Shown piece after piece: positions 39,846-49,032 of a stretch of 51,860 bases of DNA. The stretch covers positions 76,497 through 128,356 of the forward strand of contig NZ_BMVL01000015.1 in assembly GCF_014650695.1 (NCBI RefSeq), given 5' to 3'. The position numbers and the translations under genes were made by a program. Positions within the stretch are counted from its first letter, which is position 1. The number at the start of each line of letters is the position of its first letter. Origin of the DNA: Streptomyces avidinii. GTDB lineage: Bacteria; Actinomycetota; Actinomycetes; Streptomycetales; Streptomycetaceae. The notes beneath the pieces were generated by a model, which saw only the letters and a list, made by a program, of their open reading frames with translations, was not told the DNA's origin and did no database searches.

Positions 39846-41231
39846 ATGAGTCCCCGCAAGCCGAACATGGAGTCGTCCATCTACCTGGGCAGCGACGGGT
39901 GGTGGCACGGCCGCGTCACGATGGGCGTGAAGCCCGACGGAGGGCCCGACCGCCGGCACCGCCGGGCCAGGACCAAGACCGAGGTCGCCAGGAAGGTCCG
40001 CGAGTTGGAGAAGCAGCGCGACGAGGGCCGGGCCACGAAGGCAGGTCGGAAGCCGACCGTCGCCCAGTGGATGGACACCTACCTGACGACAATTGCGAGC
40101 CTGAAGCTGAAGCCGCGGTCGCTGGACGACTACTGGTCGAAGACCCGCAACGACATCATCCCCGGGGTCGGCAAGCACCGTCTCGACAAGCTCGCGCCCG
40201 AGCATCTGGAGGCCATGTACGCGGTCATGCTCGACGAGGGCCACGCCCCGTCGCACGTGGTCAAGGTGCACCGCATCCTGTCCCGCGCCCTCAAGATCGC
40301 CCACCGGCGCCGGATCATCAACGAGAACGTCGCCACGCTCGTGGACCCGCCGTCCGTCGATGAGACCGAGGCCAACCCGTTCTCCCGGGAGGAGTCCAAG
40401 GCCTTCCTCGCAGCCGCCGCGAAGCGGCCCACGTTCATGCGGTGGGCGATCGGCGTCGGCATGGGGTTCCGGCAGGGCGAGGCTCTGGGGCTGCGCTGGC
40501 CCTACGTCGACCTGGAGCAGGGGCTGTTCCACCCGGCCTGGCAGCTCCAGCGACTCACTTGGAAGCACGGCTGCAAGGACGCGCACGGCTGCGGCGCCCG
40601 GCTCCACCGGTTCGAGGCCTGCCCGCCCGACTGCTCGGCACACAACGGGTACAAGCGCGGCTGCCCGCAGCCGTGCCCCAAGACCTGCCGCCGGCACGCC
40701 AGCACCTGCCCCGACCGGAAGGGCGGAGGGCTCGCCTTCACACGGCCCAAGACGAAGAAGAGCCAGAACCCCGTCCCGATCCCGCCGCCCTTCCTGCCGT
40801 ACCTCTTGGAGCACAAGGCGAAGCAGGACGAGCAGCGCCGGGCCGCCGGGGAGCTGTGGGAGGAGTGCGGAGCGGTGTTCACACGGCCCGACGGCCGGCC
40901 GCTCGACCCTCGGGCCGACTGGGCCGAGTTCAAGGAGCTGCTCGACGAGGCGGGCATCAGTGACCGTCGCCAGCACGACGGGAGCCGTCACACGGCCGGG
41001 ACGATCCTCAATGAGTTGGGCGTGGACATGCCGACGATCATGGAGATCCTTCGGCACACCCAGATCAGTCAGACGCGGCGCTACGTGAAGGGGCGATCGG
41101 AGCTCTCGCGCGAGGCCATGCGCCGGATGGGCGAGACCTTCATGCCCGGCCCGGACCCCACGTCTGAGACCAGAACTGAGACCGAGAGGACCCGAGCGGC
41201 CCGCGCACGGCGCCGTCGCAAGATCCGGTAA
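39846..41231 (+). CDS. int: tyrosine site-specific integrase
   Basis: A 461-residue phage-type recombinase that inserts the element into tRNA-Thr. An N-terminal core-binding domain (residues 55-175; VAQWMDTYLTTIASLKLKP, HRLDKLAPEHLEAMY) precedes the catalytic domain with RQGEALGLRWPYVD (first Arg), GSRHTAGT (HxxR-type His), ILRHTQISQTRRY (His and nucleophile Tyr). An insertion at about 238-295 contains eight cysteines with several histidines, a likely zinc-binding subdomain. ATG at 39,846 is preferred because GGAGGAGC precedes it. It ends 46 bases before the intact tRNA. Confidence 0.93.
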   Translation: MSPRKPNMESSIYLGSDGWWHGRVTMGVKPDGGPDRRHRRARTKTEVARKVRELEKQRDEGRATKAGRKPTVAQWMDTYLTTIASLKLKPRSLDDYWSKTRNDIIPGVGKHRLDKLAPEHLEAMYAVMLDEGHAPSHVVKVHRILSRALKIAHRRRIINENVATLVDPPSVDETEANPFSREESKAFLAAAAKRPTFMRWAIGVGMGFRQGEALGLRWPYVDLEQGLFHPAWQLQRLTWKHGCKDAHGCGARLHRFEACPPDCSAHNGYKRGCPQPCPKTCRRHASTCPDRKGGGLAFTRPKTKKSQNPVPIPPPFLPYLLEHKAKQDEQRRAAGELWEECGAVFTRPDGRPLDPRADWAEFKELLDEAGISDRRQHDGSRHTAGTILNELGVDMPTIMEILRHTQISQTRRYVKGRSELSREAMRRMGETFMPGPDPTSETRTETERTRAARARRRRKIR

Positions 41232-41237
41232 ACGCAA

Positions 41238-41270
41238 AGCCCCAGGTCACGAAGATCGGGACCTGGGGCT
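41238..41270 (+). terminator. hairpin terminator after int
   Basis: AGCCCCAGGTC and GACCTGGGGCT pair across an 11-base loop directly after int and before the tRNA. Confidence 0.8.
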
Positions 41271-41273
41271 GTC

Positions 41274-41319
41274 TGGGGCCCCCTGTCGGATTCGAACCGA
41301 CGACCTACGCATTACAAGT
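41274..41319. other. right attachment site (46-bp direct repeat)
   Basis: Identical to 26,204-26,249. It supplies the 3' half of the intact tRNA-Thr, so integration keeps the tRNA functional. It marks the right end of the element. Confidence 0.93.
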
Positions 41320-41351
41320 GCGTTGCTCTGGCCGGACTGAGCTAAGGAGGC
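41277..41351 (-). tRNA. tRNA-Thr(TGT)
   Basis: On the minus strand the cloverleaf is complete: acceptor GCCTCCT/AGGGGGC, D arm GCTC...GAGC, anticodon arm ACGCA-CTTGTAA-TGCGT with anticodon TGT (reads ACA, threonine), T arm GTCGG-TTCGAAT-CCGAC. CCA is not encoded. The 3' half from the anticodon loop onward comes from the integrated element. Confidence 0.95.
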
Positions 41352-41510
41352 ACGGCCTGCCCGTGTGTACTGCGCGCGAAGCCGCCATCACTCTACACAG
41401 CACGCGAATCCCCGGGCCATCGCATTGAACGCGCCCACGTGAGCACCGACGCACGCCCCAGGTGCTGACAGAAGCCGTTCCGGCAGGTAGCGTCGGGCGG
41501 AAGTCCGATT

Positions 41511-41526
41511 ACTGGACTAGACCTTC
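41511..41526. promoter_or_regulatory. dre-like (DasR) operator upstream of msiK
   Basis: ACTGGACTAGACCTTC matches 12 of 16 positions of the DasR consensus and shares TGGACTAGACCTT with the site in front of nagK. It lies 48 bases upstream of the msiK start. The rest of the 223-base gap after the tRNA shows no gene. Confidence 0.68.
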
Positions 41527-41574
41527 CACTCGGATCGTCCGGCACGTTCCTGCCGGTAGAAGGGATTCATCACC

Positions 41575-42663
<1,089 letters not shown>

Positions 42664-42689
42664 CAGCTCCCGCGCGGTTCAGCAGGTTT

Positions 42690-42720
42690 GGAGGGGCGTC
42701 CCGTCAAGGGGCGCCCCTCC
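42690..42720 (+). terminator. hairpin terminator after msiK
   Basis: GGAGGGGCG and CGCCCCTCC pair across a 13-base loop shortly after the msiK stop. Confidence 0.75.
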
Positions 42721-42877
42721 GGCGTCCGTTGCCCGGGGTCCGTGGCGGCCGGAACCCCGGCAGACCGGGCCATTCGGCCCCAACCGTCAACCCCTAATTC
42801 GAAAAACCACGTCGAACCATCCCCCGACAGGGTGACTAAATGTCGCCAAATCTTCACCGAGCGCTACTCTCGCCCTC

Positions 42878-43291
42878 GTGACCCACACTGCCCGCCGTAT
42901 CGGCCGTTCCCTCGCCCTGGTCCTGCCCGTCGTCCTGGTGCTGTCCGGGACCCTCGCGGTCACCATGGTCCCTTGGGCGGACACCTCGTCCTCCCAGGTC
43001 CTGACCGCCGCCGCCGAGGACGTTTCCGTCCCCGCGAAGCCGCGCGCCGCGCACGAGGTGCTGCGCGAGCAGCTCGTCGGCGAACTGCAGCAGGGCGGGC
43101 GGCCGGACGACGTCCTCACCCACCTCCAGCAAGAGGTGAACAAGCGGCCCTCGCTCGCCGAGCACTGCGTGGGGATCGCGCGGGCGCTGGGGCGGGCCGC
43201 CGTCGACGCGTACGGCCCGACGAAGGCCCAGTCCTTCGCCCGTCCCGTCTGCGACACCTCGTACGCCTCCGGCGTCGCCTCCATGGGCTGA
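42878..43291 (+). CDS. small secreted hypothetical protein
   Basis: A 137-residue exported protein with a clear signal peptide (RRIGRSLALVLPVVLVLSG, with TLAVTMVPWA following). The mature part is helical with two cysteines (AEHCVGIARALGRA and ARPVCDTSYASG) that may form a disulfide. GTG start without a strong ribosome-binding site. It precedes the nucleotidyltransferase gene by 28 bases and may be cotranscribed with it. No family recognised. Confidence 0.7.
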   Translation: MTHTARRIGRSLALVLPVVLVLSGTLAVTMVPWADTSSSQVLTAAAEDVSVPAKPRAAHEVLREQLVGELQQGGRPDDVLTHLQQEVNKRPSLAEHCVGIARALGRAAVDAYGPTKAQSFARPVCDTSYASGVASMG

Positions 43292-43319
43292 CCCGCGCCA
43301 CCTCCCTACGCTGGCCGCC

Positions 43320-44087
43320 ATGACCGACGACCACCGATCCGACTCTTCCGCCCCCTCCGCAGCCGCGTTCCCCGCCGCCCCCACCCAGGCCGTCGTCCTG
43401 GCGGGCGGCCAGGGTTCGCGGCTGCGCCCGTACACGGACGACCGTCCGAAGCCGATGGTCGAGATCCCCGGGACGGGCGTGCCGATCATCGGGCACCAGC
43501 TGGCGTGGCTGGCCTCCGAGGGAGTCACGGACGCCGTGGTCTCCTGCGGACACCTCGCCGAAGTGCTCCAGGAGTGGCTGGCCGGGGCCCGGTTGCCGCT
43601 CCGGGTGACCACGGTGGTCGAGGAGGAGCCGCTGGGCCGCGGCGGCGGCCTCAAGTACGCCGCGCGCCGCCTCCCGCACCCCGACCGGCCCTGGTACGCG
43701 ACCAACGGCGACGTGTGGACCCGCTTCTCGCTCCGCGAGATGGCCGCCTTCCACGCCGAGCGGGACGCGGTGGCCACGCTGGCGCTGGCCCGGCCGCGGA
43801 TCCCGTGGGGCGTCGTGGAGACCAATGAGTTCGGGCACGTACTGGACTTCATCGAGGCCCCGCCGTCGCCGTACCTCGTCAATGCCGGGGTGTACGTCTT
43901 CAGCGCCGAATTCGCGGCGCTGCTCCCGGACTTGGGCGACCACGAGCGTACGACCTTCCCGCGGCTGGCCCGTGAGCGGCGCCTCGCGGGCTTCCCGCTG
44001 CCCCAGGGGGCCTACTGGCGGGCGATCGACACGGCGAAGGACCTCACCGAGGCCGCACGGGAGTTGGCGGCGCAGACGGGCCGCTGA
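43320..44087 (+). CDS. sugar-1-phosphate nucleotidyltransferase
   Basis: A 255-residue enzyme joining a sugar 1-phosphate to an NTP. The N-terminal nucleotide motif AVVLAGGQGSRLRPYT, then RPKPMVEIPG with the catalytic Lys and PIIGHQLAWL, followed by EEEPLGRGGGLKYA and YATNGDVWTRF with the metal Asp are all intact. It is closest to mannose-1-phosphate guanylyltransferases and glucose-1-phosphate thymidylyltransferases of the single-domain type; the base and sugar cannot be fixed. The first 20 residues are disordered. Confidence 0.87.
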   Translation: MTDDHRSDSSAPSAAAFPAAPTQAVVLAGGQGSRLRPYTDDRPKPMVEIPGTGVPIIGHQLAWLASEGVTDAVVSCGHLAEVLQEWLAGARLPLRVTTVVEEEPLGRGGGLKYAARRLPHPDRPWYATNGDVWTRFSLREMAAFHAERDAVATLALARPRIPWGVVETNEFGHVLDFIEAPPSPYLVNAGVYVFSAEFAALLPDLGDHERTTFPRLARERRLAGFPLPQGAYWRAIDTAKDLTEAARELAAQTGR

Positions 44088-44207
44088 AGCCCTTCCCGGC
44101 CCGCACCCCACCAACCCCGCCGCCCCCACCCCGCCGCCCGTACGCGGCTCCGCGGGCCCGGAACACGCAAAGGGCCCGGCACACGCGGAGCGCGCGGCAC
44201 ACGCGAA

Positions 44208-44239
44208 GGGGCCCGGCACGCTCGTGCGTGCCGGGCCCC
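44208..44239. terminator. bidirectional hairpin terminator
   Basis: GGGGCCCGGCACGC and GCGTGCCGGGCCCC form a perfect 14-bp stem with a TCGT loop between the convergent nucleotidyltransferase and DoxX genes. Just before it are three imperfect 18-base repeats ending in CGGCAC. Confidence 0.85.
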
Positions 44240-44257
44240 GCTCTTCCCGTACCGGCG

Positions 44258-45778
44258 TCAGCCGATGAGGCCGCCGATCAGTCCCGGCTGCTTCGGAGCC
44301 GGAGCCCCGCCACCCGTGCTGCTCCCCGCCGAGGAGGACGGCTGCCGCGGCGAGGAGGACTGCCGCGGGGCGCTGCGCGGGGTCTGCTTGCCGGTGGTGC
44401 CCCGCGTCGCGGCGGGCGACTCGGAGCGCGTCCCCGAAGTCCCCCTGGTGGGGCTGCCGGAGGCCGTCTTCCCGGACTTCGCGGCGGGCTCGGTCGCGCT
44501 CGCCGAGGGCGACGCCGACTTGGTCGGCGGCTGCGAGGACTGCTGCTGTCCCGGCTTCGGCCGGGCCGGCTCCTGCGGCAGCGGGCGGCCCGGCAGGTAG
44601 TTGCTGGGGGCCTCGCCCGGCCCGGGCACGGTGACCACGGTGGAGGAACGGACGGCCCCGCCGAGGAGCGAGCCGATGAGCAGGGTCAGCCCGCACACCA
44701 CGCTGGCCATGACCGCCCCGCGGCGCAGCACGCGCCGCCGCAGCCGCCAGATCTCGGAACGCGGCCCGAGGGTCCGCCAGGCCTCGCCGGCGAGCCTCCC
44801 GTCGAGGGAGTAGACCGGGGCGCCCGCGATGATCAGCGGGCTCCAGGCGGCGAGGTAGATGATGTCGGGCGCGTCGTAGGCCGGGACGGTCTTCCAGCTC
44901 ACCGTCATCAGCAGCGCGGCGGACAGCAGCGCCCCGAAGCAGGCGGCGAACCGCTGCCACAGGCCGAACACCGTCAGCACGCCCACGATGACCTGGACGA
45001 AGGCCACGCTCAGGCCCGCGCCCACCGGGTGCGCCAGCGCGAAGTCGCGCAGCGGCTCGGCGAGGGCCCAGGGGTTCAGCGTGTGCAGCCAGGTGACCAT
45101 GGAGCCGCGCTCGCCGCCGTCGAAGTAGACGGGGTCGCACAGCTTGCCCATGCCGGCGTAGATGGAGATGAAACCGAGGAAGACGCGCAGCGGGAGCAGC
45201 ACGACGCCGAGGTTCATCCGGCGGCCCGGATAGTACGAGGCCTGCCCGCGCGTGTCGGGGCCGGCCCGGCGGGAGTCCGCGCCGGACCCGGAGCCGGGCG
45301 GCTCCTGGTACGGCAGGTCCCGTACGGCGGTCAGCGGGCGCGTCTCGGCCGGGTCCCCGTAGCTGCGCTGGCCGATGACGGTCGGCGTGGCGACGGTGTC
45401 CTCGGCCAGGTCGTGGGCCAGGTCGATGCGCGGGATGACCTGGGTGGCGCCGCCGTCGTACTCGTCGTGCCCCCGGCCGGCCTCGCGGACGGCCTGGAGC
45501 AGTCCGCCCATGGCCGCGGCGTCGCCGGCGTCGGACTTGCCGCTCCAGACCACGGGGGCCCGGCGGCGGGTGGCCCCGGCGGCCGCCACCACGGCGCCAC
45601 CCAGGACGGGTGCGCGGCCGGGGGCCTTCGCGGGCTTGGAACGCGCGCTCGGGCTCGGTGCGAGCCGCACGCGGAAGCTGGCGTGGTTGACGATGACCTG
45701 TGCGGGATCGCACGGCACCTTGACCATGCTCAGCGCGGGCTGGTCGTCGAACCCTGACGTTCTGGTGTCCACACTCAT
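44258..45778 (-). CDS. DoxX-family membrane protein with long disordered tails
   Basis: A 506-residue protein. Residues 1-185 are soluble and variable. A DoxX membrane domain follows at about 188-345 with MNLGVVLLPLRVFLGFISIY, AGMGKLCDP, AGLSVAFVQVIVGVLTVFGL and DIIYLAAWSPLIIAG. One more membrane helix lies at about 368-388 (AVMASVVCGLTLLIGSLLGG), and the last 110 residues are Ser/Pro/Thr/Lys-rich. DoxX proteins are linked to redox or sulfur stress in actinobacteria. The tails make it much longer than a minimal DoxX (about 150 residues). Confidence 0.85.
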   Translation of the reverse strand: MSVDTRTSGFDDQPALSMVKVPCDPAQVIVNHASFRVRLAPSPSARSKPAKAPGRAPVLGGAVVAAAGATRRRAPVVWSGKSDAGDAAAMGGLLQAVREAGRGHDEYDGGATQVIPRIDLAHDLAEDTVATPTVIGQRSYGDPAETRPLTAVRDLPYQEPPGSGSGADSRRAGPDTRGQASYYPGRRMNLGVVLLPLRVFLGFISIYAGMGKLCDPVYFDGGERGSMVTWLHTLNPWALAEPLRDFALAHPVGAGLSVAFVQVIVGVLTVFGLWQRFAACFGALLSAALLMTVSWKTVPAYDAPDIIYLAAWSPLIIAGAPVYSLDGRLAGEAWRTLGPRSEIWRLRRRVLRRGAVMASVVCGLTLLIGSLLGGAVRSSTVVTVPGPGEAPSNYLPGRPLPQEPARPKPGQQQSSQPPTKSASPSASATEPAAKSGKTASGSPTRGTSGTRSESPAATRGTTGKQTPRSAPRQSSSPRQPSSSAGSSTGGGAPAPKQPGLIGGLIG

Positions 45779-45850
45779 CTAACCGAGTGATCAGTGTTTA
45801 GGACACTGCCTTGACGTCAGTGATGTGTCCGAGACCCGTCAAGATCAAGC

Positions 45851-45875
45851 CACCCCGCCCGAATCGGGCGGGGTG
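45851..45875 (-). terminator. hairpin terminator after rlmB
   Basis: CACCCCGCCCGA and TCGGGCGGGGTG form a nearly perfect palindrome 50 bases past the methyltransferase stop. Confidence 0.75.
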
Positions 45876-45926
45876 ACACGCTCACGGGTCACATTCCCTG
45901 AGCCAAGTGGATCAGTTGGGGGTGGA

Positions 45927-46898
45927 TCAGACGCGGCCGCGGACGGCGCGGCGGCGGGCCGCCTCGTACAGCACGACGCCCGCGGCGACACCGGCGTTGA
46001 GCGACTCGGCGCCGCCCGGCATCGGAATGCGCACGAGGTAGTCGCAGTTCTCGCCGACGAGCCGGCCGAGACCCTTGCCCTCGGAACCGACGACGATGAC
46101 GACCGGGCCGCCGAGCGCCTCCAGGTCGTTGACCGAGTGCTCGCCCTCGGCGGCGAGGCCGACGATGGTGATGCCGGCCTTCTTGTAGTCCTGGAGGGCA
46201 CGGGTCAGGTTGGTGACCCGCGAGACCGGGGTACGGGCGGCGGTGCCGGCCGAGGTCTTCCAGGCACCGGCGGTCATGCCGGCGGCGCGGCGCTCGGGGA
46301 TGACCACGCCGTGGCCGCCGAAGGCGGAGACGGAGCGGACGATCGCGCCGAGGTTGCGCGGGTCGGTGACGCCGTCGAGGGCCACGATCAGCGGGTCGTC
46401 GCCGTTGTCGTAGGCGGCCGCGGTGAGGTCCTCGGGGTGCGCGTACTCGTAGGGCGGGACCTGGAGGACCATGCCCTGGTGGTTGAGCCCGTTCGTCATC
46501 CGGTCGAGCTCGGGGCGCGGGGCTTCCATCAGGTTGATGTTGCCGCGCTCGGCCGCGAGCTGGAGGGCCTCGCGGACGCGCTCGTCGTTGTCGATGAACT
46601 GCTGGACGTACAGCGTGGTGGCGGGAACTCCGTCGCGCAGCGCCTCGAAGACCGGGTTGCGGCCGACGACCATCTCGCTGGTGCCCTTGGGGCCACCGCG
46701 CCGGGGGGCCGGGCGGCGCTTGGCGGCCTGCCGGGCCATGGCGTTGCTGATGCGGTTCGCCTTGTGCTTCTTGCGGTCCTCGGCCTTGGGCGTGGGGCCC
46801 TTGCCTTCCAGGCCCTTGCGCCGCTGGCCACCGCTGCCGACCGTCGCGCCCTTCTTGTTGGACGTGCGGCGGTTCCTGCGCTGGCTGTTCCCGGCCAT
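45927..46898 (-). CDS. rlmB: 23S rRNA (guanosine-2'-O-) methyltransferase RlmB/TrmH family
   Basis: A 323-residue SPOUT methyltransferase. A basic N-terminal extension (residues 1-75) precedes the substrate-binding domain (MVVGRNPVFEALRDGVPATT) and the knotted catalytic domain with motif 1 DGVTDPRNLGAIVRSVSAFG, motif 2 VVIVVGSEGKGL and motif 3 IPMPGGAESLNAGVAAGVVL. All three knot motifs are intact. The ATG at 46,898 follows AGGTAGAAG. It is next to cysS, a common pairing in actinobacteria, but a terminator lies between. Confidence 0.92.
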   Translation of the reverse strand: MAGNSQRRNRRTSNKKGATVGSGGQRRKGLEGKGPTPKAEDRKKHKANRISNAMARQAAKRRPAPRRGGPKGTSEMVVGRNPVFEALRDGVPATTLYVQQFIDNDERVREALQLAAERGNINLMEAPRPELDRMTNGLNHQGMVLQVPPYEYAHPEDLTAAAYDNGDDPLIVALDGVTDPRNLGAIVRSVSAFGGHGVVIPERRAAGMTAGAWKTSAGTAARTPVSRVTNLTRALQDYKKAGITIVGLAAEGEHSVNDLEALGGPVVIVVGSEGKGLGRLVGENCDYLVRIPMPGGAESLNAGVAAGVVLYEAARRRAVRGRV

Positions 46899-46944
46899 GA
46901 CTTCTACCTGTTTTCGTTGGTGCTGCGGTATGTACGTATGAAGA

Positions 46945-46974
46945 GTGTGCCGCCCGGAGCGCCGGGCGGCACAC
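46945..46974 (-). terminator. hairpin terminator between cysS and rlmB
   Basis: GTGTGCCGCCCGG and CCGGGCGGCACAC form a perfect 13-bp stem with an AGCG loop. Confidence 0.85.
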
Positions 46975-47010
46975 CAAGCTCGGTCGGCCGGTCTCGGGCC
47001 GGGGCCGGGC

Positions 47011-48417
47011 TCAGCGGGGGCCGAGCGTCCAGCGCGGGCCCGTCGGGCTGTCCTCGATGACCAGCCCGGACTGCTGGAGCTGGTCGCGGATCGCATCGGC
47101 GGTCGCCCAGTCCTTGCGGCCGCGGGCGGACTCGCGCTGCTCCAGGACGAGCCGTACGAGGGTGTCCACGGCGCCGTGGAGCTCCTCGCCCCGGTCGGAG
47201 CCGTTCCCGCCGTCCCAGTGGGGGTCGAGCGGGTCGAGGCCGAGGACGCCCAGCATGGCCCGCACCTCGGACAGGCGCGCGATGGCCGCGTCCTTGTCGT
47301 CGGCGGCGAGCGCACTGTTGCCCTGGCGGACGGTGGTGTGGACGATGGCGAGCGCCTGCGGGACGCCCAGGTCGTCGTCCATGGCCTCGGCGAAGGCGGG
47401 CGGGACCTCGACCGCCGGCTCGACGGGACCGCCGGCCTTCTCGACGACGCGCTGGTAGAAGCCCTCGATCCGGGCGAAGGCCGACTCCGCCTCGCGCAGG
47501 GCCTCCTCGCTGTACTCGATCATCGACCGGTAGTGCGGGGTGCCCAGGTAGTAGCGCAGGACGATCGGGCGCCACTGCTTGACCATCTCGGAGACGAGCA
47601 CCGAGTTGCCGAGCGACTTGGACATCTTCTCGCCCGACATGGTGACCCAGGCGTTGTGGACCCAGTACTTGGCGAACTCGTCACCGAAGGCCTGGGCCTG
47701 GGCGATCTCGTTCTCGTGGTGCGGGAAGATCAGGTCGAGCCCGCCGCCGTGGATGTCGAAGGCCTGGCCGAGGTACTTGTGCGCCATGGCGGAGCACTCC
47801 AGGTGCCAGCCGGGGCGACCGCGGCCCCACGGGGTCTCCCAGGAGGGCTCGCCGGGCTTCGCGGACTTCCACATGGCGAAGTCGCGCGCGTCGCGCTTGC
47901 CGGTCTCGCCGGTGCTCTCCGGCTGGCGGATGTTGTCGAGCTCCTGGCGGGAGAGCGAGAGGTAGCCGGGGAAGGACTTCACGTCGAAGTAGACGTTGCC
48001 CTCGGACTCGTACGCGTGACCGCGCTCGATGAGCCCGCGCATCATCTCGATCATCTCGGGGACGTGCCCGGTGGCGCGCGGCTCGTAGGTCGGCCGCAGG
48101 CAGCCGAGCGCGTCGTAGCCGGAGTTGAAGGCCAGTTCGTTCTCGTAGCCGATGGACCACCAGGGGCGGCCCTGTTCGGCCGCCTTCGCGATGATCTTGT
48201 CGTCGATGTCGGTGACGTTGCGGATGAAGGTCACGTCGTAGCCGCGGTAGGCGAACCAGCGGCGCATGACGTCGAAGTTCAGGTACGAGCGGATGTGCCC
48301 GATGTGCGGGGCGGCCTGCACCGTGGCGCCACACAGGTAGATCGAGACACAGCCCGCAGTGAGCGGGGTGAAGTCGCGGATCTGCCGGGCGCTGGTGTCG
48401 TACAGGCGAATAGTCAC
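47011..48417 (-). CDS. cysS: cysteinyl-tRNA synthetase
   Basis: Charges tRNA-Cys with cysteine. The 468-residue class I synthetase has the zinc Cys in IYLCGATVQAAPHIGHIRSY with HIGH at 38-41, GWHLECSAM and HHENEIAQ with further zinc ligands, and KMSKS at 264-268. The C-terminal anticodon-binding domain is complete. CysS rather than the mycothiol ligase MshC is supported by full length and by KMSKSLGNS. Start GTG at 48,417. Confidence 0.96.
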   Translation of the reverse strand: MTIRLYDTSARQIRDFTPLTAGCVSIYLCGATVQAAPHIGHIRSYLNFDVMRRWFAYRGYDVTFIRNVTDIDDKIIAKAAEQGRPWWSIGYENELAFNSGYDALGCLRPTYEPRATGHVPEMIEMMRGLIERGHAYESEGNVYFDVKSFPGYLSLSRQELDNIRQPESTGETGKRDARDFAMWKSAKPGEPSWETPWGRGRPGWHLECSAMAHKYLGQAFDIHGGGLDLIFPHHENEIAQAQAFGDEFAKYWVHNAWVTMSGEKMSKSLGNSVLVSEMVKQWRPIVLRYYLGTPHYRSMIEYSEEALREAESAFARIEGFYQRVVEKAGGPVEPAVEVPPAFAEAMDDDLGVPQALAIVHTTVRQGNSALAADDKDAAIARLSEVRAMLGVLGLDPLDPHWDGGNGSDRGEELHGAVDTLVRLVLEQRESARGRKDWATADAIRDQLQQSGLVIEDSPTGPRWTLGPR

Positions 48418-48444
48418 GGCATCCAGGGTAGTGGCCCTGTAGCA

Positions 48445-48476
48445 GTGCCCCGCGACCCTTTCGGGACCCGGGGCAC
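48445..48476 (-). terminator. hairpin terminator between ispF and cysS
   Basis: GTGCCCCG and CGGGGCAC pair, with an inner CCC-GAAA-GGG stem-loop, in the 93-base gap after ispF. Confidence 0.7.
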
Positions 48477-48510
48477 CTTTGTTGCGCAGATGTGCGGCCG
48501 CTACGGGGGT

Positions 48511-49032
48511 TCAGGCCCGGTTCGTCCGGTACACGAGGGCCGTGGCGATGGCGGCGAGGCCCTCGGCGCGGCCGGTGAGCCCCAACCCGTCGGTGGTGGT
48601 GCCGGAAACGGAGACGGGGGCGCCCGCCGCGGCCGCGAGCGACTTCTGTGCTTCTTCGCGCCGCTTGCCGATCTTCGGGCGGACACCGATGACCTGGATG
48701 GCGATGTTGCCGATCTCGAAGCCCTCCGCGCGGACGATACGGGCCGCCTCCGCCAGAAGGGTGACGCCGGCGGCGCCGGACCACTCGGGGCGGGAGGTGC
48801 CGAAGTGCGCGCCGAGGTCACCGACACCGGCGGCGGAGAAGAGCGCGTCGCAGGCCGCGTGGGCGGCGACGTCACCGTCGGAGTGGCCGGCGAGGCCGTC
48901 CTCGCCCTCCCAGAGCAGGCCGGCGCACCACAGCTCGCGGCCGGTCTCGAAGGCGTGCACGTCGGTGCCGATGCCGACGAGCGGGATCAGCGGGGCGGCA
49001 GCAGTGGTCGAAGCGGTCGGCTCAGTAGCCAT
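48511..49032 (-). CDS. ispF: 2-C-methyl-D-erythritol 2,4-cyclodiphosphate synthase
   Basis: Fifth enzyme of the MEP isoprenoid pathway; forms the cyclic diphosphate with loss of CMP. The 173-residue protein has the metal-binding GIGTDVHAFE, GHSDGDVAAHAACDALFSAA, the substrate loop DLGAHFGTS and the C-terminal TTTDGLGLTGRAEGLAAIA. Its start overlaps the ispD 3' end by 11 bases, so the two are coupled. Confidence 0.96.
   Translation of the reverse strand: MATEPTASTTAAAPLIPLVGIGTDVHAFETGRELWCAGLLWEGEDGLAGHSDGDVAAHAACDALFSAAGVGDLGAHFGTSRPEWSGAAGVTLLAEAARIVRAEGFEIGNIAIQVIGVRPKIGKRREEAQKSLAAAAGAPVSVSGTTTDGLGLTGRAEGLAAIATALVYRTNRA

Larger units (their letters stand above)
26204..41319. mobile_element. 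actinomycete integrative and conjugative element (AICE) in tRNA-Thr(TGT)
   Basis: A 15.1-kb element bounded by 46-bp direct repeats. It carries every module expected of an AICE: tyrosine integrase and Xis beside the intact tRNA, a Prim-Pol replication initiator with a DUF3631 ATPase, an FtsK-type TraB translocase for double-stranded DNA transfer, Spd-type membrane proteins and a GntR repressor. No relaxase or type IV secretion genes are present, as expected for this class. No Pra-like activator or Nudix gene was recognised. Cargo at the left end has visibly lower GC than the rest. Confidence 0.94.

Noticed and set aside
43116..45713. Long minus-strand frame opposite the nucleotidyltransferase and overlapping the DoxX gene
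   Set aside because: Arg/Gly/Pro-rich shadow frame without domains. The sense genes in the other frames have intact motifs.
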